A stretch of 64,000 nucleotides of DNA from Nematostella vectensis (GCF_932526225.1 NC_064038.1:16665075-16729074); one strand, 5' to 3'; counted from the stretch's first letter, positions 21,001 through 34,400 are shown. A program made the numbers and translations. The notes: a model not told the origin generated them from the letters alone.

Positions 21001-24000
21001 CTTTCTAAACTAGCCTCATGCACTCGCCTTGTGGATGGCAAGTCTTTCTAAACTAGCCTGATGCACTACCCTTGTGGACGGCAAGTCTTTCTAACCTAGC
21101 CTGAAGCACTCGCCTTGTGGACGACAAGTCTTTCTAAACTAGCCTCATGCACTCGCCTTGTGGATGGCAAGTCTTTCTAAACTAGCCTGATGCACTACCC
21201 TTGTGGACGGCAAGTCTTTCTAAACTAACCTGATGCACTTGGCTTGTGGACGGCAAGTCTTTCTAAACTAGCCTGATGCACTTGAATTGTGGACGACAAG
21301 TCTTTCTAAACTAGCCTGATGCACTCGCCTTGTCTTGTAGACGGCAAGTCTTTCTAAACTAGCCTAATGCACTCGCCTTGTGGACGGCAAGTCTTCCTAA
21401 ACTAGCCTGAAGCACTCGCCTTGTCTTGTGGACGACAAGTCTTTCTAAACTAACCTGAAGCACTCGCCTTGTGGACGGCAAGTCTTTCTAACCTAGCCTG
21501 AAGCACTCGCCTTGTGGACGACAAGTCTTTCTAAACTAGCCTCATGCACTCGCCTTGTGGATGGCAAGTCTTTCTAAACTAGCCTGATGCACTACCCTTG
21601 TGGACGGCAAGTCTTTCTAAACTAACCTGATGCACTTGGCTTGTGGACGGCAAGTCTTTCTAAACTAGCCTGATGCACTTGGCTTGTGGACGACAAGTCT
21701 TTCTAAACTAGCCTGATGCACTACCCTTGTGGACGACAAGTCTTTCTAAACTAACCTAATGCACTTGGCTTGTGGACGGCAAGTCTTTCTAATCTAGCCT
21801 GATGCACTCGCCTTGTGGACGACAAGTCTTTCTAAACTAGCCTGATGCACTACCCTTGTGGACGACAAGTCTTTCTAAACTAACCTAATGCACTTGGCTT
21901 GTGGACGGCAAGTCTTTCTAAACTAACCTAATGCACTCGCCTTGTGGACGACAAGTCTTTCTAAACTAGCCTGATGCACTACCCTTGTGGNNNNNNNNNN
22001 NNNNNNNNNNNNNNNNNNNNNNNNNNNNNNNNNNNNNNNNNNNNNNNNNNNNNNNNNNNNNNNNNNNNNNNNNNNNNNNNNNNNNNNNNNNNNNNNNNNN
22101 NNNNNNNNNNNNNNNNNNNNNNNNNNNNNNNNNNNNNNNNNNNNNNNNNNNNNNNNNNNNNNNNNNNNNNNNNNNNNNNNNNNNNNNNNNCTCGCTAAAA
22201 GTCAAAATAATTCCTCCATACTTGATTAAAATCTTGTTCGCAAATGAGTCTGAAAATGTTCAATATTTGTTGAGTCCATATAGAGAAGAACAATAACACT
22301 CCGAGGTCCATTTCGGCAAGAATCAAGCCATTTTTTCGGTAGAAGCAAAGGCTGTTTATGTTCGGCCATCTTGTTCCCACAATGCAAACTGTTTAATGCT
22401 TTGTGACCTAGCCTTTGTTCTATTTTCAGGTTATTAAGTATTCCAAACCTAGAAAGGATATCTAGATTACTTACGCAATGTCGGACCTTTTCGGTAAAAT
22501 TCAAGCTCAAGAGCTACGAAATATCAAAATAAGCGATCCAAGCTTATCATACGCTGCAAAATCCTCTGCTAGAAAGGTTATTTTCGCCTTGGATATACCC
22601 TATCCTCTGTTTAAAATCTGGCACGAGCGTGTACAAAGTTTTTTTCGCCAAGTTGAAAATTCTACCGGAAGTGAGGAAGAAAAAAGCAAATTACCCCTCA
22701 AATACCCATTTGTGGCACTTTTAGAGCATTCTCTGCCTGGATGTTGCTTCTGTTTTTCCTCTGACGACAATGTTAGAAGAGAAATAAATGACAGTTTACG
22801 AAAAAACTGTGCAATAATTGTACAGAAGTACAGGGCATCTAGAGGCATGGCAAGAATGAAATTAGATGGACTTTCAAAGAAGTTCCATGTCTTTCAAGGC
22901 CAAACAGAACCTGTAAAAAAACTCCAGGGTGAAATTGTCAACTGGAAAGCTAGATGCCATAATCTGGAAGCAAGATCCTCAGAACTTTACAAGGAAATGC
23001 AGAGTGTGCTCATGGAGTCCAAGAGGAAGGACAACATTATACAAGACCTCTCAAAAACAAACAAAGAGCTTGCCAGTTATATTGATCAGCTTGAGAGGTC
23101 TCAGAATCTTCAATACCAAGGGAAGTCACTGCATGAAGCTAAAAACAAGCAGAGGACTCTAAAAGAATTTCTTAGCAGAGCAAATCTTGCCCTATGGTTT
23201 CCCAAAGCCTTTGGTATTGAAGTAACTTCGGTAAGTGTCACTGAAACTGAATCTGGGCAGGTCCATCAACTGAGTGCTGGTGATGCTTCAACATCAACTG
23301 AATCTGAAGATGGCCAAGGAACCAATCAGTATGATAGACTTAGTGATGATGAAAAGGGGCAAGTACAGGAGGTTTTATTCCTCTTAGACAAATATTGTGT
23401 TGGGGATAATTTTTACCATGAGCTCTCAATGATTTCAAATGGTCTGCCAAAATCTTATCTAATCAAGCAGTGTAGAGATAACTACAATGATCTCTGTCAC
23501 ATTGAAGACCTCCCTAATAATCACCTTGGCTCAAAATGTTCATTTGCTGAGCTTCTAACCATTCATGCAGCTGACTTTCTTGACAATAATCCTGATTTTG
23601 ATTATGCTAATGAGACACTTAAGGTAAAAATTAATGGAGATGGAGCTAGGATGACAAGAAATTCCAATTTTATTTTTTTAACTTTCTCTATTTTACAAAC
23701 AGGAGCTAACGTAATGTCTGTTAAAGGTAACAGAAACATTGCAGCTGTTAATGCTTCCGAATCATACACCACCTTAAAGGAAGCCTTTAGTGTCACTTTT
23801 GAGGAGATTAACAACTTCATTGCTTCTGGTAAATTAACAGTCAATGATAAAACAATTAACTTGGAGTTTTTTCTTGGTGGTGATTATAAATTTGTGTTAC
23901 TAATGCTTGGTCTTAAAGGTGCAACTGCTAACTATGCATGTGCTTGGTGTAAAATTCATAAGGATGATCGCTGGAAAACTGATAATGATTTTCATTTCTT

Positions 24001-26775
24001 TAATAAATCTCCAATGTCAAGATCTCTCAAGGAAATTAAAGAGCTATGTAAGAAATCAACAGATAATTACTGTTGTGGAGCAGAGCCTTTACTTAATATT
24101 GAGCTTGATCATGTGATTGTTGACGAATTACACTTGATGCTGCGAGTAACAGATGTACTAACTAAAAATCTTGTTTATCAGGCAATTGACAGAGATAAAA
24201 AGGATGACTTTGACAAAAAAAGAGGGGAGGGAAAAGGTATCCATCTCAAAAAGCTAGTTTCCACCATACGGTCTTTGGGCATTTCTTTCGATGTTTGGGA
24301 ACAGCTAAATGCTGATAAGTCATCAAGTGGTAAATATGATTTCACAAGTTTAACAGGATCAAACAAAAAAACACTTCTCAGTCAATTGCCTGATAAACTG
24401 CATGATTTGCTAACCCCTGACAGCAGGGATAAGGTAACTCAACTGTGGAGAGATTTTAATAATATTTACATACAAATTACTAACATGGAGCTTAACATTT
24501 TGCCAGAAATAATTGCTGACCAAGTTAAGGAATGGATTGATTTGTTTTGCTCATGCAGAACTGTGGCAGAAGGTTACGAGAGGGCTCGTGTTACTCCTTA
24601 CATGCACATTCTTTTTGCCCATGTTCCCTTTTTTGTTGAAAAATACAAATGTATTAAAATATTTACTGGACATGGGGTTGAAAAAAATAATGATGTAGCT
24701 AGATCTGTCCTCCACAGGAAATCTAATAAATGGGATTCTGTGGGGGACATTCTTAAACAAGAATTTAGACAATGGGAACTCAAACACAAGGAGAGAGAGA
24801 AGAGAAAATATGAAAAAAAATTACTTACTGGAATGAAGAAATAAAAACTACCAGACAAAAAAAGGAGAAAAACTAATACTGAGACCCCTGACATGGAACC
24901 CTCAACTTCAGCAGACACTTCCGTTGGGGAACGCTCAGTAGACCAGCCTGAACAAGTAGATCCCAAATCAATGACTGTCAAACAGTTGAGGGAACACTTA
25001 AAAGCCAGAGGTTTAAAAGGCTTAAGCAAAAAAAGTAAAGCTGAATTAGCATACTTTTAAAAGTGCCAGAAGGTAATTGTGATATGGCACTATACAAATA
25101 TACATATTTACATGTATATATTTAAATTGTAAAAGGTTCTCTAATAAAATCAAATGTAATTTTCTCAGTATACATTCTTTGTTTATCTTCTACAACAGAA
25201 TTATCAACTACTTTATAGCACTTAATAGATTTGCTTAAAAAGGTTTTCATTTTGACAGGATACGAAATTTTAACCCCATCCCCATTCTTATCTAGATATA
25301 CGTCCCACTCCCTTGGAAAATTACAAACCCTAAAATCATTGCTGCTAAGCAAAATATGTTTCCCATCCCTTGATTTTATACCCTTGCCACTAAAACAATA
25401 TCGAAAGCAATCATGATGAAATTCTATTGAAACAGGCACCCTAGTTCTTCTCTTAAGCTTTGCCTCCATTGCCTCTCTCAGCCGATCTAAATTGCCTTGA
25501 AGGCGTGAAGTCTCCACTTGTGGGCTGTCAAAATTCCTAAGGTGGAAACAAAACAAAAAAAGATTTAAGACTTGCTCGTTTTTCTAACTCGAAAGGCTTC
25601 GCTGACACTAAAGAAAGGGGAATCCTTTCTGATGCAATTTTGTAAAATACATGCCTAACAAGATCAGCACTCAGATTATCTTCGTCCACCCAAGAACTCT
25701 CATAGGCACTGTATCCTGTCCACTTTAAGAGATATTGTGTCTACAATAGGACAATTTAATGTTCTTTGGTCATACTTGAATAAGGATTTAAGTTCATATG
25801 CACTAGACCTATCTCGGTACTCTTTACAGTCTATTTACAACATCTAAGTGGGCTAAACCACAACGTTTAACTACCAGAAAATAATCGTAGTCAGGTAATC
25901 AAGTAAATTGAAGGTTCGGAATACATTGTTGAGCGTGGAACCTGAACTATTATAATATAAGCATGGTAAAATTATCCGGTAACTTACCTTTCCATTGTTT
26001 ATTTGCCGTGAAACAACTCTTTCAACGGGATAAAATGTTGGATCCCCATTCCTCCGTGTCTTTTTTCTTTTTTGAATGCCTCCCCACAACAGTTCACCCG
26101 AATTTGCCTCGTTAAGTTGACGATAAAAGCCGTCTCCTTCGCGAAGTCGCTTCTCTTCCGCCATTTTGAATAATAAATCACATCTGAACTGCACATGCGC
26201 AGTTCAATTAAAAAATAAAATGAGCGCCCGCGCTGATAACCGCTGACTGTATAGGATTTCTACTAATGTGAAACATATTGAACAAAATACATGAAATACT
26301 CGTTGATGTTCACTGAAACATATTGAACAAAATACATGAAATCTTTCAGTTTTTCGTGCTCTTGCGGCTTGGATTCCTAATTGTTGCCAATTTAGATTAT
26401 ATAAATTTGATTAACCGAATGATCCATACCCTAACACAGTGGCTATATGCCCGACAGTCGGGAAAGGTCCTCAATGGACTAAATGCCCGACAGTTTTCCA
26501 TTTCTTCAATTAACCCAGCAAATTGTCGACCTAGTGAGGTAAAAGTATTCCATATTTCTTAAGAAAGGACAGGCAAATCTGATTTTTTTTGTCGTCTATT
26601 TACATTATGTAATACCATGATCACTTCGGATTCTTTTGTTTTCTGAGGGACGATTACTAACAAAATTTCCAATAGATGGTTCTAAATTTCCCTCATGCAT
26701 TAATAATGAGGGGAAAAGTCAAAAGAATCTTTTGTCTTTTTATTCACATCAGCAGGCCCGTACCCATGATTTTTC

Positions 26776-26821
<46 letters not shown>

Positions 26822-28412
26822 GAAATCCGAAAAAGTGGACCAAGTTTTTCTGGGTGAGGGGGGGGGGGGGGGGGGGGGGGTGAGAGGGAGTGATTTCTGA
26901 TAATCTGACCACCCCCGAAATAACAAAAAGGGATTTTTTATGCCTTTGCAGTATCTCCACGGGACGTTTATTGTCGGATTTAGCTACAAATATAGTCTGA
27001 CGTATGGATTAATTAAATACCAAAGTGATCTAGCTTATGCTTTATAGTTTTGTCTACTGAGTCTATTGGAGCCGAAAGTGGACTTTCGGCCGTTATGGGG
27101 GGGGGGGACGTTCGCGCACCCCCCCCCCCCCCCCCCCACGGGTACGGGCCTGATCAGTGCATGAGAGAAACCTAGAACCAAGATGCTTGTCTGGTGGGTT
27201 CCACCATATTACTCGTAGTTGCGAGTTTATTTCCTCGGTAATCATGGTATTACAAAGTTATGGCATGGCATTTCGGGGAATTTAGTGATTAAATGTCTCC
27301 ACAACCTCGGGAAATCCTGTGGCGTCGGGACTTCAACTAATCATCTCTCGGTTGCGGGGTCATTTAATCACTAAATTCCCCTCGTGCCATGCTATGACTT
27401 ATAAATTCACTCTTTTCTTATAAGAACCTTTTCTATAAGAACGTCGAGGTTGAAATTTCACCAGATTTTGAGAACATGTTAAGCAGCAACATATTGCTGT
27501 TATATTCTTACGTTTTCTAAAATGCAGAAGTTTTTATAAAAAGAGTGTATCGTACTTTTAATGGCACCATATTCTTAAACGTGCTGCTTAATGTCGGTAA
27601 TTCTCAATTTACCAAAATCTCACGGTAAATTATTGTCGACCTAGTGAAAGGGCAAGCGAATATAAATTGAGCATTTTTGTCACACACTATAAAATGGTAA
27701 TCAAGGTGACATGTGACACTTTTATCACAACAGTCGGAAAAGGTCTTAAATGCACTAAATACCCGACAGTTTTAAATTTATTCAAATAAACCAGTAACTT
27801 TTCGACCTACTGAAATAAAGGCACTCTATATTTGTTAAGAAAGGGCAAGCGATTCTGAATTGATCTTTGTCGTGGTAATTGGATGTTTTTTCTTGCTTGT
27901 ATACACCATAAAATCGTTATTTTTAGTGATTTTATCTGCATCAACAACACAGTCGGGAAAGGTGTTTATAATGTATTCATATATACAAGCAAGAAAAAAC
28001 ATTCAATTCCGATAACAAAGCTCAAATCAGATTCGCTTGCCCTAACAAATATCGAGTGCCTTTATTTCAGTAGGTCGACAATTTATTGGGTTATTTGAAT
28101 TAATTGTAAACTGTCGTGCATTTAGTCCATTGAGGACCTTTCCCGACTGTGGGGCATATAGCCACTGCGATACTTTAAACTAACACTTTGCTTCCTCAAA
28201 ACTTAAGATTGCTTTAACTGCTCTCTATTCTTGACGGTGTTATTTTACCTTGACAATGTTTGCCCGTGAAACCGACCCGGCAGGTACAGCGCGCCTCAAA
28301 CGTCACGCATTCTCTGTGGCATGTCCCTCCATTATGGCACGGGAAAAGGTTGTCTTCACAAACCCGGATTTGATTTGGAGACTGTAACAAGAAATCGTAT
28401 ATATATAATATC

Positions 28413-28488
<76 letters not shown>

Positions 28489-31400
28489 TATATCGTATAA
28501 ATATATATTAGAGATATGTATATATATTAGATATATATTATATGTATATATATTATTATATATTTTATATATAGAGTTGCCTGGGGTATAGTCACTACAT
28601 ACGAGTTGCCTGGGGTATAGTCACTACATACGAGTTGCCCGGGGTATAGTCACTACATACGAGTTGCCTGGGGTATAGTCACTACATACGAGTTGCCTGG
28701 GGTATAGTCACTACATACGAGTTGCCCGGGGTATAGTCACCACTACATACGAGTTGCCCGGGGTATAGTCACTACATACGAGTTGCCTGGGGTATAGTCA
28801 CTACATACGAGTTGCCTGGGGTATAGTCACTACATACGAGTTGCCTGGGGTATAGTCACTACATACGAGTTGCCCGGGGTATAGTCACTACATACGAGTT
28901 GCCTGGGGTATAGTCACTACATACGAGTTGCCTGGGGTATAGTCACTACATACGAGTTGCCCGGGGTATAGTCACTACATACGAGTTGCCTGGGGTATAG
29001 TCACTACATACGAGTTGCCCGGGGTATAGTCACTACATACGAGTTGCCCGGGGTATAGTCACTACATACGAGTTGCCCGGGGTATAGTCACCAAATACGA
29101 GTTGCCTGGGATATAGTCACCAAATACGAGTTGCCTGGGGTATAGTCACTACATACGAGTTGCCCGGGGTATAGTCACCAAATACGAGTTGCCCGGGGTA
29201 TAGTCACCAAATACGAGTTGCCCGGGGTATAGTCACTACATACGAGTTGCCCAGGGTATAGTCACCAAATACGAGTTGCCCGGGGTATAGTCACTACATA
29301 CGAGTTGCCCAGGGTATAGTCACCAAATACGAGTTGCCCGGGGTATAGTCACTACATACGAGTTGCCCGGGGTATAGTCACCAAATACGAGTTGCCTGGG
29401 GTATAGTCACCACATACGAGTTGCCTGGGGTATAGTCACTACATACGAGTTGCCCGGGGTATAGTCACTACATACGAGTTGCCCGGGGTATAGTCACCAA
29501 ATACGAGTTGCCCGGGGTATAGTCACCAAATGCGAGCTGCCTGGGGTATAGTCACTACATACGAGTTGCCCGGGGTATAGTCACTACATACGAGTTGCCC
29601 GGGGTATAGTCACCAAATGCGAGCTGCCTGGGGTATAGTCACCAAATACGAGTTGCCCGGGGTATAGTCACCAAATACGAGTTGCCTGGGGTATAGTCAC
29701 CAAATACGAGTTGCCCGGGGTATAGTCACTACATACGAGTTGCCCAGGGTATAGTCACCAAATACGAGTTGCCCGGGGTATAGTCACCAAATACGAGTTG
29801 CCTGGGGTATAGTCACCACATACGAGTTGCCTGGGGTATAGTCACTACATACGAGTTGCCCGGGGTATAGTCACTACATACGAGTTGCCTGGGGTATAGT
29901 CACTACATACGAGTTGCCCGGGGTATAGTCACTACATACGAGTTGCCCGGGGTATAGTCACCAAATGCGAGCTGCCTGGGGTATAGTCACCAAATACGAG
30001 TTGCCCGGGGTATAGTCACCAAATACGAGTTGCCTGGGGTATAGTCACCAAATACGAGTTGCCCGGGGTATAGTCACTACATACGAGTTGCCCAGGGTAT
30101 AGTCACCAAATACGAGTTGCCTGGGGTATAGTCACCAAATACGAGTTGCCTGGGGTATAGTCACCACATACGAGTTGCCTGGGGTATAGTCACTGCATAC
30201 GAGTTGCCTGGGGTATAGTCACTGCATACGAGTTGCCCAGGGTATAGTCACCAAATACGAGTTGCCTGGGGTATAGTCACCAAATACGAGTTGCCTGGGG
30301 TATAGTCACCACATACGAGTTGCCCGGGGTATAGTCACTACATACGAGTTGCCCAGGGTATAGTCACCAAATACGAGTTGCCTGGGGTATAGTCACCAAA
30401 TACGAGTTGCCTGGGGTATAGTCACCACATACGAGTTGCCTGGGGTATAGTCACCAAATACGAGTTGCCTGGGGTATAGTCACTACATACGAGTTGCCCG
30501 GGGTATAGTCACCAAATACGAGTTGCCTGGGGTATAGTCACCACATACGAGTTGCCTGGGGTATAGTCACCAAATACGAGTTGCCTGGGGTATAGTCACT
30601 ACATACGAGTTGCCTGGGGTATAGTCACCACATACGAGTTGCCCGGGGTATAGTCACCACATACGAGTTGCCCGGGGTATAGTCACTACATACGAGTTGC
30701 CCAGGGTATAGTCACCAAATACGAGTTGCCTGGGGTATAGTCACCAAATACGAGTTGCCCGGGGTATAGTCACTACATACGAGTTGCCTGGGGTATAGTC
30801 ACTACATACGAGTTGCCCGGAGTATAGTCACCAAATACGAGTTGCCTGGGGTATAGTCACCACATACGAGTTGCCCGGGGTATAGTCACTACATACGAGT
30901 TGCCCAGGGTATAGTCACCAAATACGAGTTGCCTGGGGTATAGTCACCAAATACGAGTTGCCTGGGGTATAGTCACCACATACGAGTTGCCTGGGGTATA
31001 GTCACTACATACGAGTTGCCCAGGGTATAGTCACCAAATACGAGTTGCCTGGGGTATAGTCACCAAATACGAGTTGCCTGGGGTATAGTCACCACATACG
31101 AGTTGCCCGGGGTATAGTCACTACATACGAGTTGCCCAGGGTATAGTCACCAAATACGAGTTGCCTGGGGTATAGTCACCAAATACGAGTTGCCTGGGGT
31201 ATAGTCACCACATACGAGTTGCCTGGGGTATAGTCACCAAATACGAGTTGCCTGGGGTATAGTCACTACATACGAGTTGCCCGGGGTATAGTCACCAAAT
31301 ACGAGTTGCCTGGGGTATAGTCACCACATACGAGTTGCCTGGGGTATAGTCACCAAATACGAGTTGCCTGGGGTATAGTCACTACATACGAGTTGCCTGG

Positions 31401-34400
31401 GGTATAGTCACTACATACGAGTTGCCTGGGGTATAGTCACCACATACGAGTTGCCCGGGGTATAGTCACCAAATACGAGTTGCCCGGGGTATAGTCACTA
31501 CATACGGGTTGCCCGGGGTATAGTCACTACATACGAGTTGCCCGGGGTATAGTCACCAAATACGAGTTGCCCGGAGTATAGTCACTACATACGAGTTGCC
31601 TGGGGTATAGTCACTACATACGAGTTGCCCGGGGTATAGTCACTACATACGAGTTGCCCGGGGTATAATCACTACATACGAGTTGCCCGGGGTATAGTCA
31701 CCAAATACGAGTTGCCTGGGGTATAGTCACTACATACGAGTTGCCTGGGGTATAGTCACTACATACGAGTTGCCCGGGGTATAGTCACTACATACGGGTT
31801 GCCCGGGGTATAGTCACTACGTACGAGTTGCCTGGGGTATAGTAACCAAATACGAGTTGCCTGGGGTATAGTCACTACATACGAGTTGCCCGGGGTATAG
31901 TCACCAAATACGAGTTGCCCGGGGTATAGTCACTACATACGAGTTGCCTGGGGTATAGTCACCAAATACGAGTTGCCTGGGGTATAGTCACTAATATTAA
32001 TAGCGCTTTTGTCTCTGTGAAGATAATACACACCGTTGAACTGACAGTAATATTGACTTGGCCTAGAGTCTTGTATGAGACAGTGCTAAAGCCCATGGTG
32101 CACCGGGTGCTCGATTGCTTTGGTAAGACGTGGTTTGTGCTCCAGGCCCAGAGCGTTCGTTTCGTGTGCGATGTAAGCTATGTGTTTGACAAGTCTTCTG
32201 TACGCTTGCCCTGATGTTTGGGTGCGAGAGTCTTTTCGGATAGCGTCGCAGTGATGAAACTTGAAAACCTATTGTCTTGTGTTCTTCAGTTTACACCTTT
32301 AGGGCTGAGATGCCTCACGTAAGCTCTACCACATGCTTATATCTAGTTTTCGGATTATTGTTCGTCTCAGGATTGCTTTCAAATGTGTTCTGCATTTTGT
32401 TAAACTTAGGGGTGATTTTTTTGTTCGGGTAGACTTTAGGGCCTTAGGCAGGTCTTCGTAAATATGTGGAATATTCGGGCAATTCTTTTTAAGCCTTCGG
32501 GCCGGACTTTCTAAATCTTCAAGCAAGTATTCTTTTTTTTAGGGAAGGACTACGTGAGTGTCCTCACGTAGGGCTTCGTTAGTCTTTTGTTTTTCTTCGT
32601 AAGTCTTCGGTTATTTTTCGTAAGTCTTCGGTTATTCTTCGTAAGTCTTCGGGCATTGCTTCGAAAGTCTTCGGGCGTGGCTTTGTAAGTCTTCGGGTAG
32701 GTCCTCTTATTTCTTTGAGCAGGCCTTCGTAAGTCATCAGGCAGGTTTGCTTAATTCTTCGGGGAAGCCTTCGCGTGTCTTCGGGTAGGCCTTCGTATAT
32801 TTTCGAGAAGGCCTTCGTAAGTAATCAGGCAGGCCTCTTTAATTCATCGGGCAGGCCTTCGTAAGTTATAAGGCTTCGGATAGTCTTCCATAAGACAATC
32901 AGTTCGTGGAAAAAGATGAGAGTCGTGTGCAAATGAGCAGACATTGGACAAGATGCTTAAGTTTATAAGAAACGCATGGAAAGTAGACCATGTTTTGATA
33001 TTAAAGCAAAAATTATTTGCGGTATCCATGATCTGTACCTGTTAGTCTGGAGAATGCTTTAATCGTCATGTTAAATACTTTGTAGCTGTTAGTCTAGAGA
33101 ATGCTTTAATCGCCGTGTTAAATACTTTGTAGCTGTTAGTCTAGAGAATGCTTTAATCGTCATGTTAAATACTTTGTAGCTGTTAGTCTGGAGAATGCTT
33201 TAATCGTCGTGTTAAATACTTTGTAGCTGTTAGTCTAGAGAATGCTTTAATCGTCATGTTAAATACTTTGTAGCTGTTAGTCTAGAGAATGCTTTAATCG
33301 TCATGTTAAATACTTTGTAGCTGTTAGTCTAGAGAATGCTTAATCGTCGTGTTAAAAACTTTGCTCGTTTGAATCTGATTCACTTGTAGTACTTCATTCC
33401 TATCAAATTTGGCGTATCACGACGAGAATAAATCCAAAGCTTTGTGTTTTTGTTTGGGGCTTTTCCTTTCTTTCTTATCTATAGCAAACAATTATCACGC
33501 TGTGTGGGAAAACTCATTATTCTCTAAAAATAAATTATAACAATTCTAGAAAATAAATATAGCGGTAAACATAACAAAATTTAAGTAATCTTACCTCGAT
33601 GTCTCTAATTTGTTGGAATATCCATCCTTTCTTCTCCACAAACCCATCAATTCCTGGTTGGATATTCGGACTTTTTGCGCCATAGTCATTCAGTTCACAT
33701 CTTCTTCGCTTGGACTCTGTCAGCTTAAAGTTAACGGACACGCACCAGTCCTGCTTCAAGCACTGCTGGTCACACGACAGCAGGCTCGGCGCGTCCACTT
33801 TCTTCCTCACGTGACCTTGGAGCGCTACATCTTCCTTTGTGATGTGTGCGCCAAGTGCATGACGGTTATTTGGACAGAATGACTGCAGCGCTAAATCCTC
33901 TGCCGTCGCCATGGAAACACGGAGAAGTAGTAATATGCAGGTGACTAGAGAAGACAATCAAAGAAAAATGAAAAAGATTTTGTTATCAGCGATTCCCTAA
34001 CCGAAAAACATCATTAGAAAATGATTACGTACGGTAAAGTTTTTGAAAATCAAAACTAAGAGAAGCTACCAAAACCTTCTCAAAGTTGGTTACACAATAT
34101 CGCTAAATTACTAACAGGTATTCCTAGCTTTCTTGAATCACAACTAAAATGCTTTGTTCTCCACGAATAATCTATTTCAAGCGCTGATAAATTTACATTA
34201 AGAAAGATTGCTCTTTGAAAAGTTTTCAATTACGATGGCAATTTTTCAGATATAAAAATATCTGCTGTGCCTCAAAAATTTAAGCTTGATCCAGAGAAAT
34301 AGAAATTCATGATCATTACAACTTATTTTAAATATTTCATAAACTTTGGAAGTAAGGTTAAACAAATACCACGAGTTGGCTAACATCGACTTACCCGACA

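Larger units (their letters stand above)
22191..26260. mobile_element. Two-gene DNA transposon: RAG1-like transposase plus convergent chromodomain gene
   Basis: The block inside intron 3 of the second secreted-protein gene contains a plus-strand transposase (22478-25060 including the tail after a stop) and a minus-strand chromodomain gene (26164-25122), only about 60 bp apart tail to tail. The boundaries are not resolved: the left one is likely in the gap. On the right, an imperfect palindrome GAACTGCACATGCGCAGTTC (26185-26204) and a 28-bp direct repeat (26270-26340) are the only structures seen. That the two genes form one element is inference from their packing and orientation. Confidence 0.7.
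26437..28167. mobile_element. Inverted-repeat (fold-back) element with nested insertions
   Basis: The left end CAGTGGCTATATGCCCGACA...GTCGGGAAAGGTCCTC is mirrored at 28110-28167. Inside, a second arm at 27731-27905 pairs with 27973-28150 over about 175 bp around a loop of roughly 65 bp, and a third partial arm lies near 27634. The 400-bp hAT-like MITE sits inside. No ORF and no clear target duplication. It looks like a fold-back family whose arms have been duplicated. Confidence 0.75.

Noticed and set aside
26185-26204. Imperfect palindrome as a definite transposon terminus
   Set aside because: It lies only 20-40 bp upstream of the chromodomain ATG and has no partner on the visible left side, so it was kept as a candidate only.
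26636-26960. Poly-Gly and poly-Pro ORFs
   Set aside because: Translations of G and C homopolymers inside a MITE.
28577-31993. CRISPR-like array (29-bp regular repeat)
   Set aside because: There are no unique spacers: the whole 29 bp repeats with point variation, and the setting is a eukaryotic intron.
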